NCBI GenBank assembly: GCA_902599315.1
Contig: CACKEY010000001.1
Coordinates: 423,328-487,327 of the forward strand
From: an uncultured SAR86 cluster bacterium
Lineage (GTDB): Bacteria; Pseudomonadota; Gammaproteobacteria; Magnimaribacterales; D2472
Length of the DNA stretch: 64,000 nucleotides
Reading direction: 5' to 3'
The position numbers were made by a program, and so were the translations under genes. The notes below the pieces were generated by a model, which did not search any database, was not told where the DNA came from, and saw nothing but the letters and a program-made list of their open reading frames with translations. This document shows, piece after piece, positions 43,750-54,660 of this stretch. Position 1 is the first letter of the stretch. Every line of letters begins with the position of its first letter.

Positions 43750-44570
43750 CTTTTTAGCCAAAGTTTAATGAATGAATATTGCCTAGTAGTGGCCATTAAT
43801 ATAATTCCTGGTAAATAAAATACTGTCGCTAAAATATTTTTTTCATAAAATATGTATCTAGTCTCAGTTATAAAAGAATGTATAAAGTTCTTAAAACTTC
43901 TTTTTTGTAAAGTTTCAAGAAATTGAAAATCGCTTTTTCCATACCATATCATTCTTTTTAAAATATTTTGTGAAACTTCATCAACATGAATATCAGAGCA
44001 TGCTATTGGACCAATAGTTTCTATAAAGGCATTAAAAAAAATAGTATCGTCACAGCAATCTACTTCTGTATTATAACCAATCTTCCTCGCGTCTTCTGCA
44101 TTAATGATATGAGGAGTTCCAATAACATCACGAGAAATAAAAGTAGGAAATTTATTTTTAAACCTAAAATTTTGGCATTTTTCAAGATATTTTTTGGGAC
44201 ATGGAATTTTTTGAGAAAAGGCAAGTGCTTTAAATTTTGAAGTGACAAGCTGATTTAAAATTTTTGAAATACTATTTGACTCAATTCTATTATCGGGGCC
44301 AAGAAATATTAAATATTCTTTTGAGACTTTTTCTAAGCCTTTAGATCTAGCTTGGCCAATTCCTGTTCCATCATCTTTAATAAGAATTAGTGAGGTATTT
44401 AATTTGTTTTGATAGCTTAAAATTTCTTCAATCTCATTCTCACAACTTGTTACAAAAATTAATTCACCAACACTATATTTATCAGCATTTTTTAGATGAA
44501 AACAAACATCATCAAATGAATCTTTTGAGCAGATTACTAATGAGATATTTCTATTTGAAGGGCGATTCAT
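43737..44570 (-). CDS. Glycosyltransferase family 2
   Basis: A 277-residue GT-A-type protein with ISLVICSKDSFDD at the N-terminus, GIGQARSKGLEKV and a LGPDNRIES motif in place of the usual DDD or DxD, plus VDCCDDTIFF further on. The C-terminal 60 residues hold a hydrophobic segment that may anchor it to the membrane. It is the last gene of a six-gene minus-strand operon (49069 to 43737) and probably transfers one of the sugars made there. Confidence 0.75.
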   Translation of the reverse strand: MNRPSNRNISLVICSKDSFDDVCFHLKNADKYSVGELIFVTSCENEIEEILSYQNKLNTSLILIKDDGTGIGQARSKGLEKVSKEYLIFLGPDNRIESNSISKILNQLVTSKFKALAFSQKIPCPKKYLEKCQNFRFKNKFPTFISRDVIGTPHIINAEDARKIGYNTEVDCCDDTIFFNAFIETIGPIACSDIHVDEVSQNILKRMIWYGKSDFQFLETLQKRSFKNFIHSFITETRYIFYEKNILATVFYLPGIILMATTRQYSFIKLWLKSHKV

Positions 44571-44581
44571 TTAATAAATTT

Positions 44582-45274
44582 CTATGCTAAATTGCCCAAA
44601 AGTGATTTTGAAAGTTTGTAGTTAATTTCTAATTTCTCTATGTCTTCTTTTTCATCTAGATCATTGCTTTGAAAAGTTTTAATGATTATCCAATCCGATA
44701 ATTCATATTCATTTGATTCTTTTTCATCAAACCATGCACTTTTATATATGTAAAATTGACCAGCATCAATATAAGAGAATCCTAAATCTTGCGATCTTAT
44801 ATTTTGTTTATTTGGAAAATTAGCTTTTAAAGCACCATTGTGAATTTTAAATGTCCATTCAACCGGACCATCCAGCTTAGAAATTGACATGAGAAAATTT
44901 TTGGACGACTTGCAAATTTTTGATAATGAATCATCGATAGTCTTTCCATCAATACATATTGAGTGAGAAAAAGTCTGATAGATAAAATCATAATTTTTTA
45001 GGTCCTTTTCATAATGCCATTTCATTAAATCGACAACAGTCGAAAAATCATCACAAAATAAATTACTTCTTTTTAAAATTCTTACTTTTTGATTTTTAAC
45101 TATATCTATTAACTCCTCATCATCGGTAGAAAGAAATATATCTATTTCATGCGAAGCTCTTTGAATATTCCTTATAACCTTATTGATATAGTGATCTCCC
45201 TCTAGATCAAGATGATTCTTATTAACAATTCTTTTACTACCCTTTCTTGCAGGAATAATTGCAGCTATTTTCAT
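44582..45274 (-). CDS. CMP-nonulosonate cytidylyltransferase (PseF/NeuA family)
   Basis: A 230-residue cytidylyltransferase with the CTP-binding IPARKGSKRIVNKN loop. The YIDAGQFYIYKSAWF segment is typical of PseF, the CMP-pseudaminic acid synthetase. It would activate a nine-carbon 2-keto acid made by the NeuB-family enzyme two genes upstream. It overlaps the preceding GT2 by 4 nt. Whether the substrate is pseudaminic, legionaminic or another acid cannot be read. Confidence 0.83.
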   Translation of the reverse strand: MKIAAIIPARKGSKRIVNKNHLDLEGDHYINKVIRNIQRASHEIDIFLSTDDEELIDIVKNQKVRILKRSNLFCDDFSTVVDLMKWHYEKDLKNYDFIYQTFSHSICIDGKTIDDSLSKICKSSKNFLMSISKLDGPVEWTFKIHNGALKANFPNKQNIRSQDLGFSYIDAGQFYIYKSAWFDEKESNEYELSDWIIIKTFQSNDLDEKEDIEKLEINYKLSKSLLGNLA

Positions 45275-45897
45275 TTTCTATGTATCAAAAATTTTATAAG
45301 GTTAATTATTAGACTAAGATTTACAAAAAATGCATTTCCCAGCCTTGTTTCTTTTCTTTGATTTAAATCAATTTGGAAATTACAAACATCATTTTTATGG
45401 ATTTTATCAAATTTAAAGAAATCAATTCCAAATTCAAGAATGTTATTTTCATTATAAAGTTTAATATCCCCACATTTAACTCCACACATTAAATCACGGA
45501 TGCCATACTTGTAATTGAAGTATTTATTAACAATCCTCTCAGATATCCTCTTAATTTTTTCCCTATATCCTATAATTAAATTAAACTTCTCAAACTGAGC
45601 GAGGCAATTTTCAATTGATTTAATACCTATTTCATTATCTCCATCAATGATAAGAAATTTTTGATAATTTTTATTTTTTAATTCGTTAAGGCCTTTTTTA
45701 AGTGTCGCTTGATAACCGATGTCCTTGCAAAAAAGGATATTGACCCCCATCTCTTGTGCAATTTCTGCAGTTCTATCTGATGATTGATTATCTACAACAT
45801 ATATGTTTTCTTTATTTACTTTGCATCCAGTAAGATTATTTATGACATTGGCAATATTTTCTTCTTCATTTCTTGCTGGAACGATAACGCCTAGCAT
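45271..45897 (-). CDS. Glycosyltransferase family 2 (short)
   Basis: A 208-residue GT-A protein with GVIVPARNEEENIANVI, YVVDNQSSDRTAEIA and the IIDGDNEIG catalytic aspartates. RDLMCGVKCG resembles the ...CGFKA... region of polyprenyl-phosphate glycosyltransferases. It overlaps the NeuB-family gene by 7 nt and the cytidylyltransferase by 4 nt, so it belongs to the same operon. It has no membrane anchor beyond a weak hydrophobic C-terminus. Confidence 0.8.
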   Translation of the reverse strand: MLGVIVPARNEEENIANVINNLTGCKVNKENIYVVDNQSSDRTAEIAQEMGVNILFCKDIGYQATLKKGLNELKNKNYQKFLIIDGDNEIGIKSIENCLAQFEKFNLIIGYREKIKRISERIVNKYFNYKYGIRDLMCGVKCGDIKLYNENNILEFGIDFFKFDKIHKNDVCNFQIDLNQRKETRLGNAFFVNLSLIINLIKFLIHRK

Positions 45898-46949
45898 ATA
45901 TCTTCTTTTAAGATACTTTCATTTGCTGATTTATTTTTGGAAAGAGTTTTGCCTATTAATAAATTCTGTTCATATGGATGAAATGAGTTTTCTGGACACG
46001 GTCTAAGAAAATCAAGATCACTCTCTTCTATAACATGCCCTTTTTCTAAGCTTGTTTTACAGACAATTGATCTCCTTTGAACTACGTATGCATTTTGTTC
46101 GTTTTCTTCTACTTTTTTCTTACCATCTCCAAGCGTTTCAAAAACTTCTAAAGAAAGATTCACCATTTCTCTCCATTTTGTTGGATTAAGTGCAAATTTG
46201 TGGTCAGGCCCCTCACGGTCATTATCATCAGTGAAGTGTTTTTCAAAAACTCTCGCTCCTAAAGGTATAGATCCAAGCACTGATCCGTGCCCAAGAGTAT
46301 GATCTGACAAACCTAAAATTACTCCTGGAAATAAATTTGTATACTCTTTTAAAACATTTAAATTTACATATTTATGTTTCTCTGGCTCAATCGTATAGTT
46401 GGTATTACATTGCATGAGAACCACTTGATTTGGATCTAAGCAATTCATTGCTCTTTTAACATCATCAATTGATGATGCGCCTGACGCAATTAGCACTGGC
46501 TTTCCTTTATCAGCAACAAATTTGATGAATTCAGTCCAACTTATATCTCCTGATCCAATTTTATAAAAGCTTAAATATTCATCAACTAGATCGACAGCAT
46601 CATAGTCGTATGGAGATGTTGAAAATTCAATATCTGCTTTTACACACTCTTCTGCTATTTCTTTTGTCCACTCTCTTTTAAAATGATACTGGTCATAAAT
46701 CTCTGAAACAGACTTTTTCCAACTAGATTGATGGGTCTGGAGATTTTCAATTTTTTTAAACTCTACATCATTTACTATTTTATCTGCTAAAAAGTGCTGA
46801 AATTTTGCGCAATCAGCTCCAGCTTCTTTAGCTATCCAAACAAGTTCTTTCGCTCTTGATAGATCTCCATCGTGATTGGCAGCTAAATCAGCAACGAAAT
46901 AGGGCTTTTTGTTTAGGGAAATTTCTCTGTTTCCAAGTTTTAACTTCAT
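45891..46949 (-). CDS. NeuB/PseI-family nonulosonate synthase, divergent subfamily
   Basis: A 352-residue PEP-condensing TIM barrel with a C-terminal SAF (antifreeze-like) domain (about residues 290-352, SLEKGHVIEESDL). Active-site segments are FVADLAANHDGD, AGADCAKFQHF, YKIGSGDIS, LGLSDHT and FEKHFTDD. The usual AEIGxNH is changed to ADLAANH, marking a branch away from standard NeuB and PseI. It would join PEP to a six-carbon amino sugar to give a 2-keto acid. The neighbouring cytidylyltransferase supports this. Confidence 0.85.
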   Translation of the reverse strand: MKLKLGNREISLNKKPYFVADLAANHDGDLSRAKELVWIAKEAGADCAKFQHFLADKIVNDVEFKKIENLQTHQSSWKKSVSEIYDQYHFKREWTKEIAEECVKADIEFSTSPYDYDAVDLVDEYLSFYKIGSGDISWTEFIKFVADKGKPVLIASGASSIDDVKRAMNCLDPNQVVLMQCNTNYTIEPEKHKYVNLNVLKEYTNLFPGVILGLSDHTLGHGSVLGSIPLGARVFEKHFTDDNDREGPDHKFALNPTKWREMVNLSLEVFETLGDGKKKVEENEQNAYVVQRRSIVCKTSLEKGHVIEESDLDFLRPCPENSFHPYEQNLLIGKTLSKNKSANESILKEDIC

Positions 46950-48193
46950 TATTTTTGTTGTCTAAAAACCGGACTTACTAATTGACCCTTGACTTCGTTT
47001 TCTAGATCAAAATATTCCGCATTTAGTTTCAGGACAATATTTTGTATCACATTAAGTGCGAGATCAATGTCTATATCATCATGATCCTCACACATGGCAA
47101 AAAACATGTTGAAAAGCATATTTTCATTTAGAAATTCTTTTTGAATAAAAGTTTTTAATTGAATTGCCATTTTAGCCTCAAATGGACTTAAAACAATTTT
47201 TCCAGGGTACGAAGTTACATTAATTTTATATTTTGGATTTTCAATTTTATTAAGTTCCAGCTTGATTTTATTAAAAAAATTCTTAGTTTTTAAAGTCAAT
47301 GCATCAAAAAAATTATGATCTAAATAGTCAATCATAAAGTCTGCGGCAGCTAACCCGATTGGATCTGAGGCATGAGTAAATGAAAAGAATATTTCTTCAA
47401 AATTATGCATGTAATTCTTCGGGCCAAGAATTGCAGATACCGGAACTCCATTTCCTATTGCTTTTGCATAGCAGACTAAATCAGGGCGAATTCCTGTATA
47501 ACCAATTGCACCCTCCTTATGACAACGAAAGCCTGTCCAACATTCATCAAATATCAACAATGATCCATGTTTGTTACATAAATCTCTTGCAAGTTCAAGG
47601 AACTCCAAGTTAGGCTCATCCCCAATCATTGGCTCAATAATTAAACATGCAACTTTATCTCCACTTGAATGAAACATTTCTTTTAATTTATTGCTGTCGA
47701 AGCCTTCGATTTTTTTGGTTAATGATTTAATAGATTCAGGAACACCGCCAGATCTTGTCGTTGTTCCAATAAACCAATCTTGCCAACCATGATATCCATT
47801 GCATATTACCAGTTCTCTTTTTGTAATGTATCTCGATAACCTTATTGCTGCTGAGGTTACATCTGATCCATTCCTAGCAAATCTTACACTTTCACCAAAA
47901 TTTACAGCTGAGAGCAGTTTTGCAGCAACATCAAATTCAAAATCAGATGGTAAAGAATAAGCTATTCCACTTCTTACCCTCTTAATAATATGATCATTAA
48001 GTGGTTTAAAGTTATATCCTTTTATGACTGGACCTAAGCCCATAGACCAATCAGTATACTCTCCCAAGTTAGTAACAAGTTTTGAGCCATAGGCTTTTTT
48101 TGCAGTAAGAGGTGAAATTCCTTTAGGATACTGATGATGAGCTTTTGAAAAGGTATGACTTTTGTCTGGGATTATATCGCTGTAATGTTTCAT
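46949..48193 (-). CDS. Class III PLP aminotransferase (glutamate-1-semialdehyde-aminomutase-like)
   Basis: A 414-residue fold-type I enzyme with FARNGSDVTSAAIRLSR, NGYHGWQDW, LLIFDECWTGFR and the PLP lysine in CYAKAIGNGVPVSA. These are HemL-family signatures, but it sits in a NeuB/PseF operon. A sugar aminotransferase role replacing PseC or LegC is therefore more likely than haem synthesis. It shares one base with the NeuB-family gene. The true substrate is unknown. Confidence 0.83.
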   Translation of the reverse strand: MKHYSDIIPDKSHTFSKAHHQYPKGISPLTAKKAYGSKLVTNLGEYTDWSMGLGPVIKGYNFKPLNDHIIKRVRSGIAYSLPSDFEFDVAAKLLSAVNFGESVRFARNGSDVTSAAIRLSRYITKRELVICNGYHGWQDWFIGTTTRSGGVPESIKSLTKKIEGFDSNKLKEMFHSSGDKVACLIIEPMIGDEPNLEFLELARDLCNKHGSLLIFDECWTGFRCHKEGAIGYTGIRPDLVCYAKAIGNGVPVSAILGPKNYMHNFEEIFFSFTHASDPIGLAAADFMIDYLDHNFFDALTLKTKNFFNKIKLELNKIENPKYKINVTSYPGKIVLSPFEAKMAIQLKTFIQKEFLNENMLFNMFFAMCEDHDDIDIDLALNVIQNIVLKLNAEYFDLENEVKGQLVSPVFRQQK

Positions 48194-48196
48194 CTT

Positions 48197-49069
48197 TTAT
48201 AAAACTAAATCTTCAATCTTGTTAATAGTTTTGGATTGTTGAATCATATCATCCCATTCAAAATTCACATTAAAATTTTTTTGAGTATTTTTAATGATTG
48301 AATGTATTTCCGCTATAGTATTTACTCCAAACAAGGTTTTAATTTCTTTTTTGTGACAAAACTTAATTAGGCTAAAGGTTAATTCAAATAAAGATTTTTG
48401 ACTGAATGGTTTTTGATAATTTTTTTCAAATAATTCTTTAACTTTCAGATAATTATTTGGAAAACATGAGGGTATTTGTGAGTCATCTAAGAATATCAAA
48501 CCTCTTGAGAAAATGCTCCTTGCAATAATACGATCTAATTCAATGTTATTTTCTTGAATAAACTTTAAGAATTTAAGATCTAATAAATTTATAGGTAATT
48601 GAAAAAGAACATCATAATTATTTGGAAACAATGAGTATGCAGTATTAAGACTCTTTAAGTCATATAAAGAGAATCCCATATTGCAACCAATTTTTTTAAC
48701 CTCTTCATAGTACTTAAATAGTTCGCTAGGCGAATTTTTTTGAATAATCTCTGGATCATGAAAATAAATTGTATGTATTCTATTTAAAGATCGCCCCAAT
48801 TTTTTGAGTTTGTTATAAAAATCTTGAAGATCATCAAATTTATCTAATTTGGTATCAATTCTAATAGATTGATCTGCCCACTTGAGAATAATTTTTTCAG
48901 CATCACCATAAGATGGGGCTGTATCAATATGTCTTATCCCTGATTTGGGAATCTCTAAAAGAAGAGTTCTTATTTCATTCTTAGAAAGAATATTTTCCTT
49001 ACCTGCATATTTATTTCTCCAGCCTGCACTACCTAAGATAATATTCTCCATTCTGATATGATAATTCAT
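48197..49069 (-). CDS. Aldo/keto reductase
   Basis: A 290-residue TIM-barrel oxidoreductase with the AKR catalytic set: Asp in HIDTAPSYG with the tyrosine four residues on, Lys in DTKLDKF and His in YFHDP. ATG codons at 49069 and 49051 are both possible and neither has a clear ribosome-binding site. It is the first gene of the minus-strand operon, 3 nt before the aminotransferase, and only 8 nt from the divergent gene at 49078. It probably reduces a keto or aldehyde intermediate of the acidic-sugar route. Confidence 0.85.
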   Translation of the reverse strand: MNYHIRMENIILGSAGWRNKYAGKENILSKNEIRTLLLEIPKSGIRHIDTAPSYGDAEKIILKWADQSIRIDTKLDKFDDLQDFYNKLKKLGRSLNRIHTIYFHDPEIIQKNSPSELFKYYEEVKKIGCNMGFSLYDLKSLNTAYSLFPNNYDVLFQLPINLLDLKFLKFIQENNIELDRIIARSIFSRGLIFLDDSQIPSCFPNNYLKVKELFEKNYQKPFSQKSLFELTFSLIKFCHKKEIKTLFGVNTIAEIHSIIKNTQKNFNVNFEWDDMIQQSKTINKIEDLVL

Positions 49070-49077
49070 TTGTAAAG

Positions 49078-49932
49078 ATGAAAGTACTTATATTAGGCGC
49101 ATCAGGAATGCTAGGAACATATTTATGTGATCTTTGCGCGAATGAAGATTATATTTTGTGTTTTCCTTATGATAAAAATAAAAGTCGCCTTGATTTCTTA
49201 AAACCACAAGAAGTCATAAATGAAATTAACCGAATTCAACCGGATATTATTATCAATTGTGTAGCAATAACATCTTTTGAGTTTTGCGAAAAGTCTCCGT
49301 CTGAAGCAGAACAAGTAAATGCTATAACGCCTAGTATCATTTCGAATCATTGCAGTGAAAGAGGGATATATTTTATTCATATTTCAACAGATCATTTTTA
49401 TAACAATAAGAATGATTATGCTCATAAAGAAGACGACCCAATTGAAATTTTAAATTGTTATGCAAAAACAAAATTTGATGCAGAAAACTATATCTTAGAT
49501 AATCCCAGTGCACTCATTCTAAGAACATCCATAATTGGCAGAAGCATAAGGGGAACTTCTTTCCTTGATTGGGTTTTAAATTCTATTTTTAACAAGAAAA
49601 AAATTGATTTATTCGATGATGCATATACTTCATTCATTCATTGCAAAGAGCTTTCTATATTAATTCATAAATTAATAAAACATAAACCATATGGCCTATA
49701 TAATTTAGCATCTCAAGAGGTGTTCTCAAAAGCAGATTTTGCAATTGCCTTGGCAAAAGAGTTAAATATTTTTTTAGATTATGAATTAAAAAGCATAGAA
49801 GTTTTAAATGTAAAAAGAGCTAACTCTTGTGGATTAGACTCAGACAAAATTTCAAGTTTACTTAATATACAACTTCCATCAATGAATGATACTGTAAAGG
49901 TAAGTGCTGGTGAATATATGAAAAAAACTTAA
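49078..49932 (+). CDS. RmlD-like NAD(P)-dependent sugar reductase (SDR)
   Basis: A 284-residue extended SDR with LILGASGMLGTYL, NCVAITSFEFCE, the ISTDHFYN active-site serine and NCYAKTKFDAE holding the YxxxK motif. Residues resemble dTDP-4-dehydrorhamnose reductase (RmlD) and its relatives. No rmlABC genes are in view, so the substrate may be another 4-keto sugar. It is divergent from the aldo/keto reductase. Confidence 0.8.
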   Translation: MKVLILGASGMLGTYLCDLCANEDYILCFPYDKNKSRLDFLKPQEVINEINRIQPDIIINCVAITSFEFCEKSPSEAEQVNAITPSIISNHCSERGIYFIHISTDHFYNNKNDYAHKEDDPIEILNCYAKTKFDAENYILDNPSALILRTSIIGRSIRGTSFLDWVLNSIFNKKKIDLFDDAYTSFIHCKELSILIHKLIKHKPYGLYNLASQEVFSKADFAIALAKELNIFLDYELKSIEVLNVKRANSCGLDSDKISSLLNIQLPSMNDTVKVSAGEYMKKT

Positions 49933-49963
49933 AATCAGTGAAAAGCCATTATTAATCAAGTAA

Positions 49964-50974
<1,011 letters not shown>

Positions 50975-50990
50975 TTTTTTTTAAAAATCT

Positions 50991-52274
50991 ATGTCTTCAA
51001 AAATAAATATAGCTGTTTTAGGACTTGGATATGTTGGTCTTCCCTTAATGCTTGCTTTGTCAAAGAAATTCTCCGTTGTTGGATTTGATACCTCTCACAA
51101 AAGGATAAATGAATTAAAAAGAGGGGTAGATAATACCAATGAATCTAAGCAAAGTGATTTAAAAGAAAATCTAAACTCTTTTACAAGCTCTGTTAAAAAA
51201 ATTAAAAACTGTAACGTATTTATTGTTACTGTTCCGACTCCTATAAAGAGAAATAAATCTCCAGACTTAAAATATTTGAATGGTGCATGCTCAATAATTG
51301 GTAAGATTTTGAAAAAAAATGATCTTGTTATTTTTGAATCAACTGTTTATCCAGGCCTTACAGAAGAAGTTTGCGTTCCAATTTTAGAAAAATTCTCCTC
51401 ACTTTCTTATCGTCAAGATTTTTCAGTTGGTTACAGTCCAGAGCGCATCAACCCAGGAGATAAAAATCATAAAATAAAAGATATAGTTAAGGTCGTCAGC
51501 GGTTCTGATCCAATCGCTGCTAAGCGGGTTAATGATATATATACAAAGATTATTTCCGCTGGAACATATATCGCATCTTCTATAAAAGTTGCTGAGGCCG
51601 CAAAAGTCATTGAAAATACCCAAAGAGATATCAATATTGCTCTTATCAACGAACTCTCAAGAATATTTGACTTAATGGAAATTGATACTAATGAGGTATT
51701 AGAGGCTGCTAATACCAAATGGAATTTTATTGATTTTAAACCAGGTCTAGTAGGTGGTCATTGTATAGGAGTTGATCCTTATTACCTGACATATAAGTCT
51801 AAATCGCTAGGGTTTTCACCAGAAATGATTTTAGCTGGAAGAAATACTAATGAAAATGTTCCAAAATTTATTGTTAATAAGTCTCTTAAAGTAATGAAAC
51901 GAAGAGGGTTTGTACCTAAATTATCTAAGGTTTTGATGTTAGGACTGTCATTTAAAGAAAATTGCCCTGATACTAGGAATTCTAAATCTTTTGAAACTTT
52001 ATCATTTTTATTAAGCAAAGTTTCTTATGTTGATGTTTATGATCCTATTGCAATAACTGATAAACATTCTTTTGAAGCATTCAAAAAAAGTAATTTTAAA
52101 ATTTTAAAAAAACTCCCCAAAAAAGCTCAATACAATTTAATAATCATCGCAGTCTCACATTCTATATTTAAAGAAATTGGTGCAAAAGCAATAAAGTTTT
52201 TAGGTTCAAAAAATGCAGTTATTTTTGATGTTAAAGGTTTATATTCTTTAAATAATAAATTTATCAGGTTATGA
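50991..52274 (+). CDS. Nucleotide-sugar 6-dehydrogenase, TviB/WbpO-like
   Basis: A 427-residue UDP-sugar dehydrogenase with VLGLGYVGLPLMLAL, VPTPIKRNKSPDL, VGYSPERINPGDKNH and the catalytic cysteine near residue 258 in GGHCIGVDPYY. Its closest pattern is TviB/WbpO, which make UDP-GalNAcA or UDP-GlcNAcA. It overlaps the epimerase at 52271 by 4 nt, a TviB-TviC-like pairing. An AsnB-like amidotransferase further downstream would fit amidation of the uronic acid made here. Confidence 0.9.
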   Translation: MSSKINIAVLGLGYVGLPLMLALSKKFSVVGFDTSHKRINELKRGVDNTNESKQSDLKENLNSFTSSVKKIKNCNVFIVTVPTPIKRNKSPDLKYLNGACSIIGKILKKNDLVIFESTVYPGLTEEVCVPILEKFSSLSYRQDFSVGYSPERINPGDKNHKIKDIVKVVSGSDPIAAKRVNDIYTKIISAGTYIASSIKVAEAAKVIENTQRDINIALINELSRIFDLMEIDTNEVLEAANTKWNFIDFKPGLVGGHCIGVDPYYLTYKSKSLGFSPEMILAGRNTNENVPKFIVNKSLKVMKRRGFVPKLSKVLMLGLSFKENCPDTRNSKSFETLSFLLSKVSYVDVYDPIAITDKHSFEAFKKSNFKILKKLPKKAQYNLIIIAVSHSIFKEIGAKAIKFLGSKNAVIFDVKGLYSLNNKFIRL

Positions 52275-53278
52275 AGAAAATTCTTGTTACAGGAGCCGCT
52301 GGATTTATTGGATTTCATCTTTCAAAAAAATTAATAGAACAGGGTTATGCAGTTATAGGAATTGATAATGTTAATAACTATTATGATATTAATCTAAAAA
52401 AAGCTCGACTGAAGATTTTGCAAAAATTACAAAATTTTAAATTTTTTGAAATAGATATTTCAGACCAGTCTACTCTAAGAGAACTTGGACAATCTAATAA
52501 TTTTCAAATAATTATTAATCTCGCTGCTCAAGCTGGTGTTCAATACTCTATTGAAAATCCATATGTTTACATTGATTCAAATATTAGCGGGTTTTTAAAT
52601 ATTTTAGAGTTGTCCAAAGATCAGAATGTAGAACATTTAATATATGCATCTTCAAGCTCAGTCTATGGATTAAACTCCTCCCCATTTAGCGAGCTTGATG
52701 CTGTTGATCATCCAATCAGTTTATACGCAGCAACTAAAAAAAGTAATGAATTAATGGCTCATACTTATTCATATTTATATAATATGAATACTACTGGGCT
52801 AAGATTTTTCACAGTTTATGGTCCTTGGGGTAGGCCTGACATGGCACTATTTAAGTTCACTAAAGCACTAATTGAAGGCACACCAGTTAAAATAAATAAT
52901 TACGGCGATCATTCAAGAGATTTTACATATATAGATGATATTGTTGAAGGTATTCTTGCCGTGCTTGATAAAACTCCTCAAAATTTCAACAAAAAAAATG
53001 TACTATCACCATCTGAGAGCTCTGCTCCATGGAGAGTACTTAATATTGGAAGAGGAGAGCCAGTTAATTTAATGGATTTTGTAAAAAATATTGAAGAATA
53101 TTTTGGAAAAGAACTTATTAAAGATTTCCAGCCTTTGCAACCTGGAGATGTACCTAATACTTCTTGTGACACAAGAAGCCTTCAATCTGATTATGGCTAC
53201 AAACCTTCGATTTCTCTTAAGGAAGGTGTAAATCATTTTTTAGATTGGTATGTTGAATTTTATAAGATACAAATTTGA
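52271..53278 (+). CDS. UDP-glucuronate 4-epimerase-like
   Basis: A 335-residue SDR with VTGAAGFIGFHLSKKL, IDNVNNYYDINLKKARL, the segments NLAAQAGVQYSIENPYVY and SSSSVYG, the YAATKKSNELMAH motif and TVYGPWGRPDMALFKFT. This is the signature of UDP-glucuronate 4-epimerase, which makes UDP-galacturonate. With Ugd upstream in the locus this is a reasonable substrate, though a UDP-HexNAcA epimerase role next to the TviB-like enzyme cannot be excluded. Confidence 0.88.
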   Translation: MKKILVTGAAGFIGFHLSKKLIEQGYAVIGIDNVNNYYDINLKKARLKILQKLQNFKFFEIDISDQSTLRELGQSNNFQIIINLAAQAGVQYSIENPYVYIDSNISGFLNILELSKDQNVEHLIYASSSSVYGLNSSPFSELDAVDHPISLYAATKKSNELMAHTYSYLYNMNTTGLRFFTVYGPWGRPDMALFKFTKALIEGTPVKINNYGDHSRDFTYIDDIVEGILAVLDKTPQNFNKKNVLSPSESSAPWRVLNIGRGEPVNLMDFVKNIEEYFGKELIKDFQPLQPGDVPNTSCDTRSLQSDYGYKPSISLKEGVNHFLDWYVEFYKIQI

Positions 53279-53280
53279 CA

Positions 53281-54660
53281 ATGAAAAAAAGAATAATCTT
53301 TATACCAGTCGAGACTATTGCGAGAGAGTTAGATTATAAAATTGTTTTAGCTAGTAACTTACTTTCAAAGGATAATATTATTTTCTTGGGACAGCATGAT
53401 TTTTTAGACTCAATATTAAGAAATTTTAAAGATGGAAGCTACATCGGTAAGCATGTTTTTAAGGAATCCTTTCCTTGCCCTCTTGGCTTATATGCAAAGT
53501 ATAAAAAAAATAGGTTTTCTATTTTCTGGATGCATGAAGAAGGTGGTATCTATGCCGGCGATCAAAAAAATTGGAAAAAGGTACTTGATGAATTGCTTGA
53601 TCCAAAAGTTCTAAAAAAGGATGACGCAATATTTACATGGGGGGAGTTTCAAAAGAGACACTATAGTTCATTATCCTCTATTCAATCTATTAACGTTGGA
53701 GTTCCAAGATTCAACTTATTTGAATCGAGCATATTAAGATCAATCATTTCAAAATTTAATAGAGTTGAAGACAAAAATTACATACTCATAAACACAAATT
53801 TCTCGACAGTTAATTATCATTCTGATCGTGAAGAAATGCTTAAAAATTTGATTAATACTTTTCAAAATGATTCTGCAAATGTTCAATTAGCTATGCATTT
53901 TGCATCTCAAAATAAAATTTTTAGTCACTTTATTGAGCTTGTAACTACATTAGCTAGAAAATATCCTAATCAATTATTTGTATTTAGACCTCATCCAACA
54001 GAATCAACAAAAATATATAAATTATTGTTTTTAAATCTTGAAAACGTAAAAGTTACAAAGAAATTTTCTGCTGTGGAATGGATGGACAAGTGTAACTGCT
54101 TAATTCAGAATGGCTGCACTACATCTCTAGAGGCATTTTTTATGGGTAAAAGGGTTATTAATTTTTTCCCATTTGAAGATAAAGATTCAATTAATATAAC
54201 CAAAGAATTAGGTATATCGTGTTCAACTATAGAGGAGGTAGAGAGCTTTGCACTTAATGGACAATCTCAAACAAAATCGTTAATCAATCTAGAAGAATTA
54301 CCTGAATTAATCAAAAATTTAAGAAAAGAATACTTTGAGAATGAGATAATCAATGAGTTACAAAAGTTAATTGAAAAAAAGGAGCTATTTTCTTTTAATT
54401 ACAATCTCTTGATATGTAAAATTCAAATTGCTTTATTTTTTAAAAATATTTTAAACAATTTTAAATTATTGCCCAGATACTTTCTTTTTAAAAATAAATG
54501 GAAAGATTATAAAATGGCAGTTTCACATTTTCCTGGATTTTCAAAGCAGGAAACAATTGAAAAGTTTAATTATTTGTCCAAGAAGACCCTAAAAGATCAT
54601 AATCTTAAGTTTATTGGAAAAGATCTCATAATCATTTCTCAAAAATTAGATCATGATTAA
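53281..54660 (+). CDS. Surface carbohydrate biosynthesis protein, glycerophosphotransferase-like
   Basis: A 459-residue GT-B-like protein with FIPVETIARELDYKI at the N-terminus, FWMHEEGGIYAG, the VFRPHPTES motif and LIQNGCTTSLEAFFMGK. The R-P-H-P and S/T-S-x-E-A-x-x-x-G-K motifs are shared with CDP-glycerol glycerophosphotransferase-like and related surface-carbohydrate enzymes. I use the ATG at 53281; a TTG at 53275 would overlap the upstream stop as TTGA. The donor is unknown. Confidence 0.72.
   Translation: MKKRIIFIPVETIARELDYKIVLASNLLSKDNIIFLGQHDFLDSILRNFKDGSYIGKHVFKESFPCPLGLYAKYKKNRFSIFWMHEEGGIYAGDQKNWKKVLDELLDPKVLKKDDAIFTWGEFQKRHYSSLSSIQSINVGVPRFNLFESSILRSIISKFNRVEDKNYILINTNFSTVNYHSDREEMLKNLINTFQNDSANVQLAMHFASQNKIFSHFIELVTTLARKYPNQLFVFRPHPTESTKIYKLLFLNLENVKVTKKFSAVEWMDKCNCLIQNGCTTSLEAFFMGKRVINFFPFEDKDSINITKELGISCSTIEEVESFALNGQSQTKSLINLEELPELIKNLRKEYFENEIINELQKLIEKKELFSFNYNLLICKIQIALFFKNILNNFKLLPRYFLFKNKWKDYKMAVSHFPGFSKQETIEKFNYLSKKTLKDHNLKFIGKDLIIISQKLDHD

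Noticed and set aside
46949-48193. Class III aminotransferase as the haem gene hemL
   Set aside because: The family signatures fit, but its place inside a NeuB/PseF operon with one-base coupling makes sugar metabolism more likely.
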